DNA of 64,000 bases from JABIFK01 sp047619225 (GTDB lineage Bacteria; Latescibacterota; UBA2968), in NCBI GenBank assembly GCA_047619225.1, contig JBLHJX010000001.1:1-64000 (forward strand), read 5' to 3'. Within the stretch, counting starts at the first letter, position 1, and every line of letters begins with the position of its first letter. This document shows positions 40,983 through 50,255 of this stretch, in pieces. The translations under genes and the position numbers were made by a program. Under the pieces are notes generated by a model. That model saw nothing but the letters and a program-made list of their open reading frames with translations. It was not told where the DNA came from and did no database searches.

Positions 40983-42394
40983 TATCGCTCCTGCAATCGG
41001 TCATCAAGCCGCCCATGAATCACACCAGCTTCTTGGATGTGTTTGGCAACGAGGTTACGAACTTTTTCGTTCGCAGATACTTTTTCTTTTGTCATAAACT
41101 GAGCCACACCACTTTCCACAGCCACCTTAAAAGTCTTGCGCAAATTCAACGGACGACGATCACCATCTGCCAAAGACACCAAGCGTTGCCCTTTCAGTTT
41201 TGTCAAATCATAAACCACCTGCAAACCTGAAGGATAAAAGAATGCTGTCAGATCATCCAACCCTTCTTCCATGAGACGACTCACTTCCTCACCCCGCATC
41301 TCTACGACCACAAGGTGATGATCTGGGGGATAAACGCGATAAAGATCTTGTACGCGTATCGCGCCTTCGGGCAATTCAGAATCTAAAGACAATGCCGAAA
41401 CAAGGGCTATATCTGCATCCGCTACAGACCGCATCAAATCCGCGACCAAATACCCAAAAGCGCCTGCTTGTCCTATGGAGGCACCAAACCCACCAGCAGA
41501 ATTGCCCAATGCGGCTGTTACCGACATCCGTTCACCAAGCAAAGGCAAAGTCCACTCAGATAAAGCAACCGTCATCGCATCAATAGATCCGACAGGAATA
41601 TCCAAGGGTATGAGTTGTGTGCTTTGCACGGTCACAACCCCTTGATTGATCTGCAGATCCACACGCCCCACAGACTGCCCCCAGGGTCCTGCATTCCGAA
41701 TGGTTACCCCGTTAATTTGGGAATTACTCTCCGAGGACAACTCAGAATAAGTCCCCACAATGAGGTCAACGTCAGGAACCTCCATAGCCAAAGTCGAATC
41801 GGCCTCGAACCCCAAATGGGTTAATAGAACAATCACGTCGGCTTGCTGTTTCAAAAATGGCACATAATACCGTGCTGCCAATACTGCGTCCCCAGACCCA
41901 ATGCTTGCAGCACCCGTTCCCAAACCTAAGACGCCAACACGCAAACCACCTGCCTGTATCACCGCGTAGGGTTGCACTTGAAATAGAAAGCGCCCGTTCT
42001 GTAGTCTATGCAAGTTGGCACCCAACACAGAAAATTGAGCGCCTCGCAAGGCTTGGTTTAAAAAATTGGCATCTGTTTGTGTTTCGTATTTCCCCAATAC
42101 CCAAGCATCGTAACCCGCACGGGTCATGATATCCACTGTAGGTGACATTTTTCCATCGGGGTGTTCAAAAACAGCTTCTTGTGGCGAAAATGCATTGCCT
42201 GCATCAAGCAAAACAACCGCCCCAGTTTCACTTTGTACCTGATTTTTGAGTGCCCCCACTTTCATCATCAGTTGAAAGCGGCCATGCAGTTGATTTGTAT
42301 GCAAAATAGTCAGGCGTCCTTCTTCAGCCCCAATATTAGCACCCCAACAAACAATAGAAATGACAGTCAGGGTTCTCAAAACCTTCTTGAACAA
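40982..42394 (-). CDS. UshA-like 5'-nucleotidase with degenerate metal site
   Basis: A 470-residue exported protein with a signal peptide (cleavage near IGAEE), an N-terminal calcineurin-like metallophosphatase domain and a C-terminal 5'-nucleotidase domain (about 290-450, with GAFGYLVADLMRS and YRVYPPDHHLVVVEM). Most metal ligands are lost: HTND reads HTNQ (Q35), the second Asp of GGD is N67, GNHE reads GKYE (K102, Y103), and GGHS reads GTYS (Y217). H37 and H193 remain. TTG 42394 is the start, with GGAGG seven bases upstream. It is probably not a working nucleotidase. Confidence 0.83.
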   Translation of the reverse strand: MFKKVLRTLTVISIVCWGANIGAEEGRLTILHTNQLHGRFQLMMKVGALKNQVQSETGAVVLLDAGNAFSPQEAVFEHPDGKMSPTVDIMTRAGYDAWVLGKYETQTDANFLNQALRGAQFSVLGANLHRLQNGRFLFQVQPYAVIQAGGLRVGVLGLGTGAASIGSGDAVLAARYYVPFLKQQADVIVLLTHLGFEADSTLAMEVPDVDLIVGTYSELSSESNSQINGVTIRNAGPWGQSVGRVDLQINQGVVTVQSTQLIPLDIPVGSIDAMTVALSEWTLPLLGERMSVTAALGNSAGGFGASIGQAGAFGYLVADLMRSVADADIALVSALSLDSELPEGAIRVQDLYRVYPPDHHLVVVEMRGEEVSRLMEEGLDDLTAFFYPSGLQVVYDLTKLKGQRLVSLADGDRRPLNLRKTFKVAVESGVAQFMTKEKVSANEKVRNLVAKHIQEAGVIHGRLDDRLQER

Positions 42395-42499
42395 AAGTCT
42401 ACCTCCTTGGTTATCTCAACCAACACGCTTACCAGCTATAAACTATGTGAGCCATAATCTCAACATTGCCGCAGGTTTTGAACATCGTATCAATGCCTA

Positions 42500-43690
42500 T
42501 CAGATCCGTTTAACACGATGTTGCCGTTCAAGGTTGTTCCAACCCAAACGTTTACCTTCAACATCTAACCATGCACCATATGCCCTGGGCATCTCAACCA
42601 ACTCCCCTAACCCTGCATCATTACGCCATTTAACCAACGGATGTTCACGATCTTGTTGGGGCAATGCTACAGCCCGCCTATAAGCACCCGATTCAAAAAT
42701 GGCCATCATAATCTCCATCACATGCAAACCTTCTTGGCCGCTGGAGGCGTGAGGCCTATCTTCATCCAGTGCGTTAATATATTCATCTACATAAAGGTAT
42801 TCATCGGCTGCCGCTTCATTGTTAGCGTGATAATGCTCAGGATAAACAAAGGGCAAGGTTTCCCAATCTGCCCCCGGCGATCCAGGATGACTATGGGCTG
42901 TTGATTTGAACCAAGCACCCGAGTTGTGCCAAAAAAGACGGCCTTCAGTACCAAATACTTCAAACCCATGAGCGGTCGAATCCATTTCAGGAAACCGGTG
43001 CTGGGTCAAAATAGCCGTGACGCGATTTTCAAAAGTCATGGTTGCTGTAATGTCTTCACCGGCAATAATGCCCATGCCACTTGGTGAAGGCAGTACATCT
43101 TCTGGTCCAATAGGCACGCCATTTGTACGAATGTCAGCCATCACGTGCGAGCAAGGCCCCGTCAGTTCCAACATAGCATTGATCGAATGGGTGCCAATAT
43201 TCATCAAGCCATACCCGCCATAGTACCCTTTTCCACTACCCAATATCTGACGCAATCGTCCAATTTTTCCCGCTTTCAGCGCGCGCGAAACTGCCTGCAA
43301 AGCAGCACCTGATCGTCCCTGGTGATGTACGGCAATTTGCACCCCTTTTTCTTTGGCCTTAACAAGGAGAGCATCGGCCTGATCTAAGGTCGCGCAAAGC
43401 GGTTTTTCAATATCAATGTGTGCCCCATATTCGACCACCCGCATTCCCAGTTCAAAATGAAATTCAGTCCCAGTCGGAATGGCGACAATATCGGGCTGTA
43501 TGTGCTGCATCATCTCATCCAAATCATCAAATCGCGCAGCCACACCCAACCGATCACCCAATTCATCACGTCTTTCGGGTAGCAAATCACAGAGCCCCAC
43601 AATATCACATCGTGGGTGGGCATGATAAGCCAAAGCCGCAGACGTTCCCCGTGCCCTGCATCCCAAAATACACACCCGATAGGTTTTCAC
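42500..43690 (-). CDS. Gfo/Idh/MocA-family oxidoreductase
   Basis: A 396-residue NAD(P)-dependent dehydrogenase. The Rossmann motif reads ILGCRARGT, followed by the EKPLC signature at about 96 and a C-terminal domain with GGYGLMNIGTHSINAMLEL, FGTEGRLFWHN and a long extra tail. It is 9 bases downstream of the threonine-aldolase gene on the same strand, so co-transcription is likely. It is the longest of the four family members in the window, and it shares little with the others outside the signatures. Substrate unknown. Confidence 0.88.
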   Translation of the reverse strand: MKTYRVCILGCRARGTSAALAYHAHPRCDIVGLCDLLPERRDELGDRLGVAARFDDLDEMMQHIQPDIVAIPTGTEFHFELGMRVVEYGAHIDIEKPLCATLDQADALLVKAKEKGVQIAVHHQGRSGAALQAVSRALKAGKIGRLRQILGSGKGYYGGYGLMNIGTHSINAMLELTGPCSHVMADIRTNGVPIGPEDVLPSPSGMGIIAGEDITATMTFENRVTAILTQHRFPEMDSTAHGFEVFGTEGRLFWHNSGAWFKSTAHSHPGSPGADWETLPFVYPEHYHANNEAAADEYLYVDEYINALDEDRPHASSGQEGLHVMEIMMAIFESGAYRRAVALPQQDREHPLVKWRNDAGLGELVEMPRAYGAWLDVEGKRLGWNNLERQHRVKRI

Positions 43691-43699
43691 CCCAACCTC

Positions 43700-44752
43700 C
43701 TATTGTGCGAGTTTCTTTGCCAAGGCTTGAATTGCTTCCGCAGCCACATCGACATCAGTTTCCGAAATACCCAAGTGAGGAATTAAGCGAACCAAAGTCG
43801 GCCCCGGGGCACTCACGCGGATGCCAAATTCTGCCAAAAGTTGATCGCCAAATTCAAGAGAAGAGATACCCAAACCTTTCACGTCAAAACGCACCATATT
43901 GGTCTCTACGCCATCCACATCAATCTCAATTCCCGGCGTACCTGCAATACCCACTGCCAACCGTTTTGCATGGGCATGGTCTTCGGCCATACGGTCTACA
44001 TGATGATCCAGAGCATACGTTCCCGCAGCAGCAATAATACCCGCTTGCCGCATCGCGCCACCAATGCGTTGTTTCCATTGCCAAGCATCTTGGATAAAAG
44101 CAGCAGACCCTGCCAGTACACCCCCAATAGGTGCACCCAAGCCCTTGCTCAAATCAATCCACAACGTGTCAAATGGCTCTGCATAATCCTTTGCCGCAAT
44201 CCCGGTAGCAACCGTAGCGTTCAACAATCTCGCGCCATCCATGTGGGTTAATGCCCCGCGTTCGTGAGCAGTCGCGCACACAGCCTGAATTTGTTCCAAT
44301 GGCCAAATACGGCCACCGGGTTTATTTGTTGTTTGCTCTACACAAACCAATCGGAAAGGTGGTTTATACCGAGTCGGAGTCTCCATCACCGCATCCATCT
44401 GCTCGGGTGTAAACATGCCATTTTCGCCATCGATAGGATACATCGTTGCCCGAGCCAACACCGCCGCCCCCCCCGCTTCAGAAATAAGTGGGTGTGCGGT
44501 ACGATCCATTAAAATGAGATCTCCAGCTTGGCAATGAACAGCGTACGAAATTTGATTGCACATCGTGCCAGATGGCAACAAAAGTGCTGCCTCTTTGCCA
44601 AGTAAATTGGCTACTTTGTCTTGCAAAGCATTGACCGAAGGGTCTTCTCCTTTTTGTTCGTCACCCACCTCGGCTTCACACATAAATGCGCGCATGGCCA
44701 GGGTTGGTTTGGTTGACGTGTCGCTATACAGATCAATCTTGATATTTGGCAT
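43700..44752 (-). CDS. Low-specificity threonine aldolase-type PLP enzyme
   Basis: A 350-residue fold-type I PLP enzyme of the beta-eliminating lyase/threonine aldolase group, which cleaves L-threonine or allo-threonine to glycine and acetaldehyde. Visible motifs are DLYSDTSTKPT at the N-terminus, PSGTMCNQ, the cofactor-binding Asp in THMDGARL, and the PLP lysine in DLSKGLGAP. ATG 44752 with GAGG eight bases upstream is used. It may instead act on a related beta-hydroxy amino acid. The Gfo/Idh/MocA gene follows closely. Confidence 0.9.
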   Translation of the reverse strand: MPNIKIDLYSDTSTKPTLAMRAFMCEAEVGDEQKGEDPSVNALQDKVANLLGKEAALLLPSGTMCNQISYAVHCQAGDLILMDRTAHPLISEAGGAAVLARATMYPIDGENGMFTPEQMDAVMETPTRYKPPFRLVCVEQTTNKPGGRIWPLEQIQAVCATAHERGALTHMDGARLLNATVATGIAAKDYAEPFDTLWIDLSKGLGAPIGGVLAGSAAFIQDAWQWKQRIGGAMRQAGIIAAAGTYALDHHVDRMAEDHAHAKRLAVGIAGTPGIEIDVDGVETNMVRFDVKGLGISSLEFGDQLLAEFGIRVSAPGPTLVRLIPHLGISETDVDVAAEAIQALAKKLAQ

Positions 44753-44933
44753 AAAATCCTCGTCTATCAAAAATCTAGAATTTGGTTTTCAACTGGCCTC
44801 AAATATTGGGTTTAACCCGCATTAACTTAGGCTCGAATGCCCCACAGGGCAAGCTATTTCCCGACACGAAAGCAAATACCCCAAACAGCACTTCTGTTCA
44901 GGGTATAAGGTATATCAACCGGAATGATAATAC

Positions 44934-45902
44934 TCAACCGCCACCTTCTGAATCCGTTTTAAATAAGTCTAAAAAACGATCTTCATAAAAGTGGTACAAA
45001 TTCCAGTGATCAAGCTCTTTCTTTAGTAAGTTTGCTTTCACCCGAAACCGATCCGGAGAGGGCTGTTGTAAAACCTCTACAAATAGAGTTTCAATGCGTT
45101 CCATAACGTATTGTGGCACTTTGTCTTCTTCCACACCTTCCATCTCTAATTCGCTATCTTGATCAAATTCCATAGAAGAAAAGGCTTTGTGAATCTGCGA
45201 CTCAATGTCTTCCATGGTGTGTTCCATCTTTTCAACTGCCTCGTCAATTTCAGACATATCCAAATCACAACCCAAAAAGCGTTCTAACACACGCACAATT
45301 TCACGCGACGCTTTGGGATTGGGAATCGTCGCTGCATATTGGGGCATCGTACCCATCAAACAAGCAGCGTTTAAGGACCGCGCCCCCGCACATCCAACCA
45401 ACAAACCATTCAGCCCAGACACCAAACCTTGCTGTAAAATCTCGACCCCATGGGGCAACAACTGGTCTCGAAATTCTGAGTTGTTTGCGATCCCGAGCAC
45501 TTGCGCCGGTTCTTTATGGCTAATAGGCAAAAAATAAGAAGCACACGTAAGCACAGTTTCAACGCCACATTTCTCGCTCAAATCCAAAATGAGCTCCATC
45601 AACTCCATGCCTGGCGCCCCACCAATTTGGGCTTCGCTTTGAAAAATGATCAGTTCTATTTCTGGAACACTATAAAATGTGTGTGTTGGTGCGTCGGGCA
45701 ATCTGGCAACACCCTTTTCTACCACAACAGCATCAGCTGTAAAATAGGAGAGCATATCGACCTCTGCAATGGGCTTCGCATCCAACTTGCGCCTCAGATA
45801 GTCAATCGCACCCACGCCCACACTCCCAATACCTGGCCAACCTGCCAAAAGCACCGATGCCTGAAAATCTGGAGAAAGTTCATCTTTGTAATTGATCTTC
45901 AT
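44934..45902 (-). CDS. PAC2 family protein (proteasome-assembly-chaperone-like)
   Basis: A 322-residue protein of the PAC2 family, found in archaea and bacteria and related to eukaryotic proteasome assembly chaperone 2. The N-terminal part shows LLAGWPGIGSVG near residue 20, the middle has GIANNSEF and GLNGLLVG, followed by an acidic helical C-terminus (about 230-322) with EEVDK-like repeats. Bacterial function is unknown, with links to purine-nucleoside-phosphorylase-like folds. ATG 45902 with AGGAG upstream is preferred to the long upstream frame, which overlaps another gene. Confidence 0.85.
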   Translation of the reverse strand: MKINYKDELSPDFQASVLLAGWPGIGSVGVGAIDYLRRKLDAKPIAEVDMLSYFTADAVVVEKGVARLPDAPTHTFYSVPEIELIIFQSEAQIGGAPGMELMELILDLSEKCGVETVLTCASYFLPISHKEPAQVLGIANNSEFRDQLLPHGVEILQQGLVSGLNGLLVGCAGARSLNAACLMGTMPQYAATIPNPKASREIVRVLERFLGCDLDMSEIDEAVEKMEHTMEDIESQIHKAFSSMEFDQDSELEMEGVEEDKVPQYVMERIETLFVEVLQQPSPDRFRVKANLLKKELDHWNLYHFYEDRFLDLFKTDSEGGG

Positions 45903-45997
45903 GACACAATCTCCTACGCTCCCTAAAAAAATGGACTCAAAATCATCTGATAGGGATAAAATGTATAATAAAATGCCCCTTCGCACAACTTTTGCAC

Positions 45998-47074
45998 CTA
46001 ATGTGCCAACGGATGTGTACGTATGTCCAATGGAAACGAAACCCGCGTGGAAGACAAATGCGAGGCATAAATACCGTGAATCATCTCTAAGGCCCACCGT
46101 GCATCATCCGCCGAGGAAATAGGATCGCGGTTCTCTTCTACTGCTGCGATCAGATCCATTACAGCCAATCGGTTGCCATCACTTTGTAAAGACCCCATGG
46201 GCACACCTAGGTCTCGCCATGTTTGCCCACTTTCCCAGGGTGTCCATACATCCGACTCTAACATGGAAACGAAACCCGCATCCCCATTGATCGCAATCCG
46301 CGCGGTTTCCCCAATGAGAACAAGGCCATACCCACGTCCTTTGCCAGGCTGATCTCGACGTGACGTAAAATGGCCAGTTACATCTGCATCAAAAAGAAAA
46401 GTGCTTGTTACAAAATCACCCGCAATAAGTCCAATGGGTTCATTGGCTTCCTGGGCATCTGTCAAGACAACATCTGCACCATCTTTACCCACCCGCGCCA
46501 TAACCGTCTTTGGATTGCCAGCAAATAGGCGCATCATATTAAAAAGGTGCGTGCCCAATACCAAAGTATCTTCACCCCCACCCCGGTGATCTTGCTTGCC
46601 ATAGGCTTCCAAGGCCAACAACTTCCCAATGCGCCCCGAAGATACCCATTCGCGCACAGCCTGTACTTGAGGCAAATACACACCTTGATGCGCCACGGCA
46701 ATCTTCAGGCCGGCGGATCCAGCTGCAGCAACAATACGATCTGCTGAAGCCAGATCTGCCGCCATCGGTTTTTCGCAGTAAATATGACACCCTGCCGAAA
46801 GACAAGCCAGAATCATCTCTTCGTGTTGGTCAACCCAACGCGGGCAGACACTCACAATATCAAGTGACTCTTTCGCCAACATGTCATGATAACTGGCATA
46901 TCCATGGTCCGCACCGGTCTCGACGACAGCTTTTTGCCTGCCTTCCTTATCAGGGTCTGCAACCGCGATGAAGTCTACATTGTCCAAGTTGCAATAAGGC
47001 ATATGCAAGCGGTGACCAAAATTACCCTTACCTGTGTGCCCTATTGCGCCAGCTCGATATCTTCTGTCAGTCAT
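45998..47074 (-). CDS. Gfo/Idh/MocA-family oxidoreductase
   Basis: A 358-residue NAD(P)-dependent dehydrogenase with AGAIGHTGKGNFGH as an unusual N-terminal strand-loop, EKPMA near residue 100, and a C-terminal domain with VLGTHLFNMMRL and GYGLVLIGETARI. It is the last gene of the catabolic operon SMP-30, isomerase, medium-chain dehydrogenase, oxidoreductase, and starts seven bases after the preceding stop. The operon context suggests stepwise oxidation of a sugar or inositol. ATG 47074 is used; twelve extra codons upstream overlap the neighbour. Confidence 0.88.
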   Translation of the reverse strand: MTDRRYRAGAIGHTGKGNFGHRLHMPYCNLDNVDFIAVADPDKEGRQKAVVETGADHGYASYHDMLAKESLDIVSVCPRWVDQHEEMILACLSAGCHIYCEKPMAADLASADRIVAAAGSAGLKIAVAHQGVYLPQVQAVREWVSSGRIGKLLALEAYGKQDHRGGGEDTLVLGTHLFNMMRLFAGNPKTVMARVGKDGADVVLTDAQEANEPIGLIAGDFVTSTFLFDADVTGHFTSRRDQPGKGRGYGLVLIGETARIAINGDAGFVSMLESDVWTPWESGQTWRDLGVPMGSLQSDGNRLAVMDLIAAVEENRDPISSADDARWALEMIHGIYASHLSSTRVSFPLDIRTHPLAH

Positions 47075-47081
47075 TTTTGTC

Positions 47082-48128
47082 TCAGGGTAAAAACACCACA
47101 CCCAACGCACGGTCGGGGTGCTGAATCAAATCTTCACAGGCTTCGGGTGCATCGTCAAGTGCCACACGATGGGTGATCAACGGCTCAACCAACAAACCAC
47201 CTGAATCCATAAACCACAAGCATTCTTCCATGTTGCGTCGTGTTGTCCACTGAATAAAAACACCTGGGTAATCTGCGCCGTGTTCCCAAGCTTCGTCATG
47301 ATAACCAGGGCCCGTGCGTGCGGCACTGCGCACATCTAAGTTGCCCAAGGCAGCGGCAAAACCGTGTTCAATCCGTGCCCCTCCCACAATAACAATACGC
47401 CCCATCAAATGCGAATCGGGTGCTTTTTTGATCATCTTTGTGAGCGTTACAAAAGCTTGTGTGCCATCTCCTCCAAAAGCAATCACGGCACCATCTAAGC
47501 CATAACCTCGAGAAAAAATGGGTGCCACAGCAATGGGGTCTTCTTCTTTAATATTCACCCCTCGCTCCAAACCACATGCATGGGCTTTCTCCAACCGCAT
47601 AGGCAATTGATCTAACGCAATCACATGACACCCCGACAAACGTCCAAATTGACATGTAAATTGCCCGACCAACCCCAATCCCACGACACCCACAAATTCG
47701 CTGAAACGAAAATCGCCTCTGCGAAAAGCATTTAACCCCGTTGCGACAAGGTGAATGGACGCTGCGTGTTCGTAGCTGACACCGTCTGGAATCGGAACAG
47801 CCATGTTGCGAGGCACGCAGCCATGGCTGGCATGCTGGGCATATCCCCCACCCATACAAGCCACCCGCGTACCAATCTCAATATCTTCACAGCCTTCCCC
47901 GTGCCCAATCACAACACCGGCATTGGAATAACCAAAAGGACGAGGTCCCCCATCTGTTGGGTTCTCTCGCCTGCGTTTTACACCACCCAATTCTGTCCCG
48001 GGACTAACCATGCTGGCTTTCACCTCAACAAGCACCTGCCCAGGTTTGGGCTGCGGTAAGGGTTCTTCAATAACCGATATCGTCCCAGCACCATCAATAG
48101 CAGCGACTCTTCTAGTGCTGTCAGCCAT
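47082..48128 (-). CDS. Zinc-type medium-chain dehydrogenase (MDR family)
   Basis: A 348-residue dehydrogenase with an N-terminal GroES-like domain (KASMVSPGTELGG, GYSNAGVVIGHGEG) and a Rossmann domain with VGLGLVGQ and ALDQLPMRLEKAHACG. The catalytic-zinc ligands of alcohol dehydrogenase are not all evident, so it resembles the sugar or inositol-related 2-desacetyl-bacteriochlorophyllide-type group. Its start shares a base with the stop of the isomerase gene (TAATG), so it is translationally coupled. Substrate unknown. Confidence 0.85.
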   Translation of the reverse strand: MADSTRRVAAIDGAGTISVIEEPLPQPKPGQVLVEVKASMVSPGTELGGVKRRRENPTDGGPRPFGYSNAGVVIGHGEGCEDIEIGTRVACMGGGYAQHASHGCVPRNMAVPIPDGVSYEHAASIHLVATGLNAFRRGDFRFSEFVGVVGLGLVGQFTCQFGRLSGCHVIALDQLPMRLEKAHACGLERGVNIKEEDPIAVAPIFSRGYGLDGAVIAFGGDGTQAFVTLTKMIKKAPDSHLMGRIVIVGGARIEHGFAAALGNLDVRSAARTGPGYHDEAWEHGADYPGVFIQWTTRRNMEECLWFMDSGGLLVEPLITHRVALDDAPEACEDLIQHPDRALGVVFLP

Positions 48129-48919
48129 TACATCCTCACAATCTGTTTCATGCGTTTGGCCATTTCAATTTGCACATCGCGGTCCCCACCCACTTCGTGA
48201 ATCACCGAATTATCATATCCAATTTCACGCAACAGAGCCACAATTGTCGCCCAATCGGTATCGCCATCCATCAATGGCACAAACTGGCGGTCTCGTCTTA
48301 CGAAGTCCTTAAAGTGTACGCGCTTAATTCTACTTCCCAATCCGCGAATCCAATGCTCTGGGTAACCATAAAACATCATATTGGCCGTATCGACATACAC
48401 ACCAATGGCATCGTTTCCAACCGCATCGACAAATTCGGCATTCTCACGGGGGCTCAACAGAAATTTGTTCCACACATTTTCAATGCCCACAGCCACACCC
48501 TTTTCCTGTGCATAAGGGGCAACTTCTTTCATCATTCCCAAAAAACGATCCCATGCTTCTTCATAGGTTCCTTCAACCGTCAATTGCCCCGGATGCAACA
48601 AAATTGCGCCAACATCCAAAACATGCGCTATGTCAATGGCCCGAGTCAAGCATTTGAGTCCCGCTTCGTTTGCCGATGCGTCTGGGCTTAGCAGATTGCC
48701 CCGGTCTTCATACCAGGCAATTGCACTGGTCACGTCAACCCCTGCATCATCACATTTCTTTTTGACTGCGCGAATTTCGTCGTCACTCATCTCTACGTCA
48801 GGGTCACGACCCGCTCCAAAAACAAGTTCCAAAGCCTCATATCCCGCTTCCTGACACATGTCCAACGTTTCATCCAACGACCAGCTGCCCAAGATAATCT
48901 GTGTGACACCGATTTTCAT
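48128..48919 (-). CDS. Sugar phosphate isomerase/epimerase (TIM barrel)
   Basis: A 263-residue AP_endonuc_2 family protein. Strand patterns include KIGVTQIILGSWSLDET, GYEALELVFG, LHPGQL, VGIENVWNKFLLS, GVYVDTANMMFYG and RVHFKDFVR, with Glu (IENV), Asp (VDTAN), His (VHFKD) and Glu (HEVGG) ready for metal binding. It may epimerise or isomerise keto-sugars or inosose. ATG 48919 has GGAGG upstream. It is the second gene of the catabolic operon, between SMP-30 and the medium-chain dehydrogenase. Confidence 0.87.
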   Translation of the reverse strand: MKIGVTQIILGSWSLDETLDMCQEAGYEALELVFGAGRDPDVEMSDDEIRAVKKKCDDAGVDVTSAIAWYEDRGNLLSPDASANEAGLKCLTRAIDIAHVLDVGAILLHPGQLTVEGTYEEAWDRFLGMMKEVAPYAQEKGVAVGIENVWNKFLLSPRENAEFVDAVGNDAIGVYVDTANMMFYGYPEHWIRGLGSRIKRVHFKDFVRRDRQFVPLMDGDTDWATIVALLREIGYDNSVIHEVGGDRDVQIEMAKRMKQIVRM

Positions 48920-48935
48920 CCTCAGCCTCCCTTTT

Positions 48936-49817
48936 TTAGGAAATACGTGGAAAAGCAAGATAACCTGGTACATTGCATTCAACAGCATATACCGAAGTGC
49001 TCGCAGTAATATACAACGTGGTTAAATCTGGTCCACCAAAAGTACAATTTGTAGGTGTTTCGGGCGTTGGCAAAAAGCTGAGCTGCTGACCTTGATTTGA
49101 AAACACGTAAACCCCACCCAAATCACCAGTTCCTGCAGTTAAATAAATGTTGCCTTCTAAATCCAACACCATGCCATCACCACCCCGACCTGGCGAAAAA
49201 TCATAAAGTTCAGCCTTACGCAACCAGGCGTCGAATTCTGCCTCATACCCATATGCCACCAGGGTACGCGCACCACTATCATCGGGGTTGTTATCGACCA
49301 AATAAATGGTCCTGCCATCCGGCGTCATCAATATGCCATTGGGTGTTTCAACACCATCAATCACACGTGTCAGGTCACCATTGTTTTCGATGCGGTAAAC
49401 AGCCATTTCATCTTGCTCTAAATCTGACCGATCACCGTACCTTGGGTCTGTAAAATAAATTCGGCCCTCAGGATCAAAACACAAATCATTTGGACTGTTT
49501 AACCGTTTGCCCCCATAATGTGATGCCAAAACGGTTATAGACCCGTCTGGTTCATAGCGTTGAACTTCTTGTGCACCCCCTTCACCTTGGGCACAGCAAG
49601 TAACCAACCTGCCCTCTGGGTCAAAGTTCATACCGTTGGCTCGCCCGCTTGGCTGCTTCCAAATATCGACCACACCATTGGCACGCAACACCATAATTCG
49701 ATTATTCGGAGAATCTGAAAAAAACAGATTTCCTTCCGCATCTGCTGCTGGCCCTTCAGTAAAGAGACAATCACCTGCAACTTTCTCCAAATCTACATCA
49801 CCATCATCCAAGTCCAC
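48936..49817 (-). CDS. SMP-30/gluconolactonase family hydrolase
   Basis: A 293-residue six-bladed beta-propeller lactonase expected to open sugar lactones. The typical metal residues lie in LFTEGPAADAEGN (Glu), NSPNDL (Asn), TPNGI (Asn) and GGDGM (Asp). It has no signal peptide and is cytoplasmic. The start is GTG with AGGAGG seven bases upstream. It is the first gene of the catabolic operon, and so probably supplies an aldonate to the following enzymes. Confidence 0.88.
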   Translation of the reverse strand: MDLDDGDVDLEKVAGDCLFTEGPAADAEGNLFFSDSPNNRIMVLRANGVVDIWKQPSGRANGMNFDPEGRLVTCCAQGEGGAQEVQRYEPDGSITVLASHYGGKRLNSPNDLCFDPEGRIYFTDPRYGDRSDLEQDEMAVYRIENNGDLTRVIDGVETPNGILMTPDGRTIYLVDNNPDDSGARTLVAYGYEAEFDAWLRKAELYDFSPGRGGDGMVLDLEGNIYLTAGTGDLGGVYVFSNQGQQLSFLPTPETPTNCTFGGPDLTTLYITASTSVYAVECNVPGYLAFPRIS

Positions 49818-50255
49818 TCAGCCCTCCTAAAACCAACAGAAACTCCGGTTTTCAATTCACACATCATAGCTAAAACTACCAACAACATACAAATGGAATC
49901 CCAATACGATCACCAAAACGATACCACAACAAGAACACCCGTGACATAAGATTCTTTCGTTGTGCCGATCTGCCATTGTTCATATTGTCAAAATAAGACC
50001 CCCATTGGAAAAAGCAAGCCCTTCTAAACCTGATCCCCTTGTGCGAACAGCTTGACAGCTTCCTTTTTTTTCCTTATCACAACACCGTTCCACAGTTCTG
50101 TTTTTCACTTTTCCTATGGCGTTCACACAATGAAGCACGCGACCTCTTGGCCAAAGAACACGAACAAATATTCAAAGACGCTAGACTGACACAATAAAAG
50201 ATCCATCAGTTCCCGTAAGGGATAATTCAACACAATCACAGAAAAGGAAATTTCC
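49818..50255. other. Intergenic region of 438 bases between divergent genes
   Basis: This gap separates the SMP-30 operon (-) from a Gfo/Idh/MocA gene (+). It contains the candidate promoter at 50052-50080 but no convincing open frame, RNA gene or repeat. The last 30 bases hold the AAGGAAAT ribosome-binding site for the downstream gene. Confidence 0.5.
50052..50080 (+). promoter_or_regulatory. Sigma-70-type promoter upstream of the Gfo/Idh/MocA gene
   Basis: A perfect -35 box TTGACA (50052-50057), a 17-base spacer and TATCAC (50075-50080; four of six matches) lie about 175 bases before the ATG at 50256, leaving a long leader. Confidence 0.4.

Noticed and set aside
44876..44906. Imperfect hairpin (ATACCC...GGGTAT) after the PAC2 gene
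   Set aside because: The stem is interrupted and the exit is only weakly T-rich; it could be a terminator but the support is poor.
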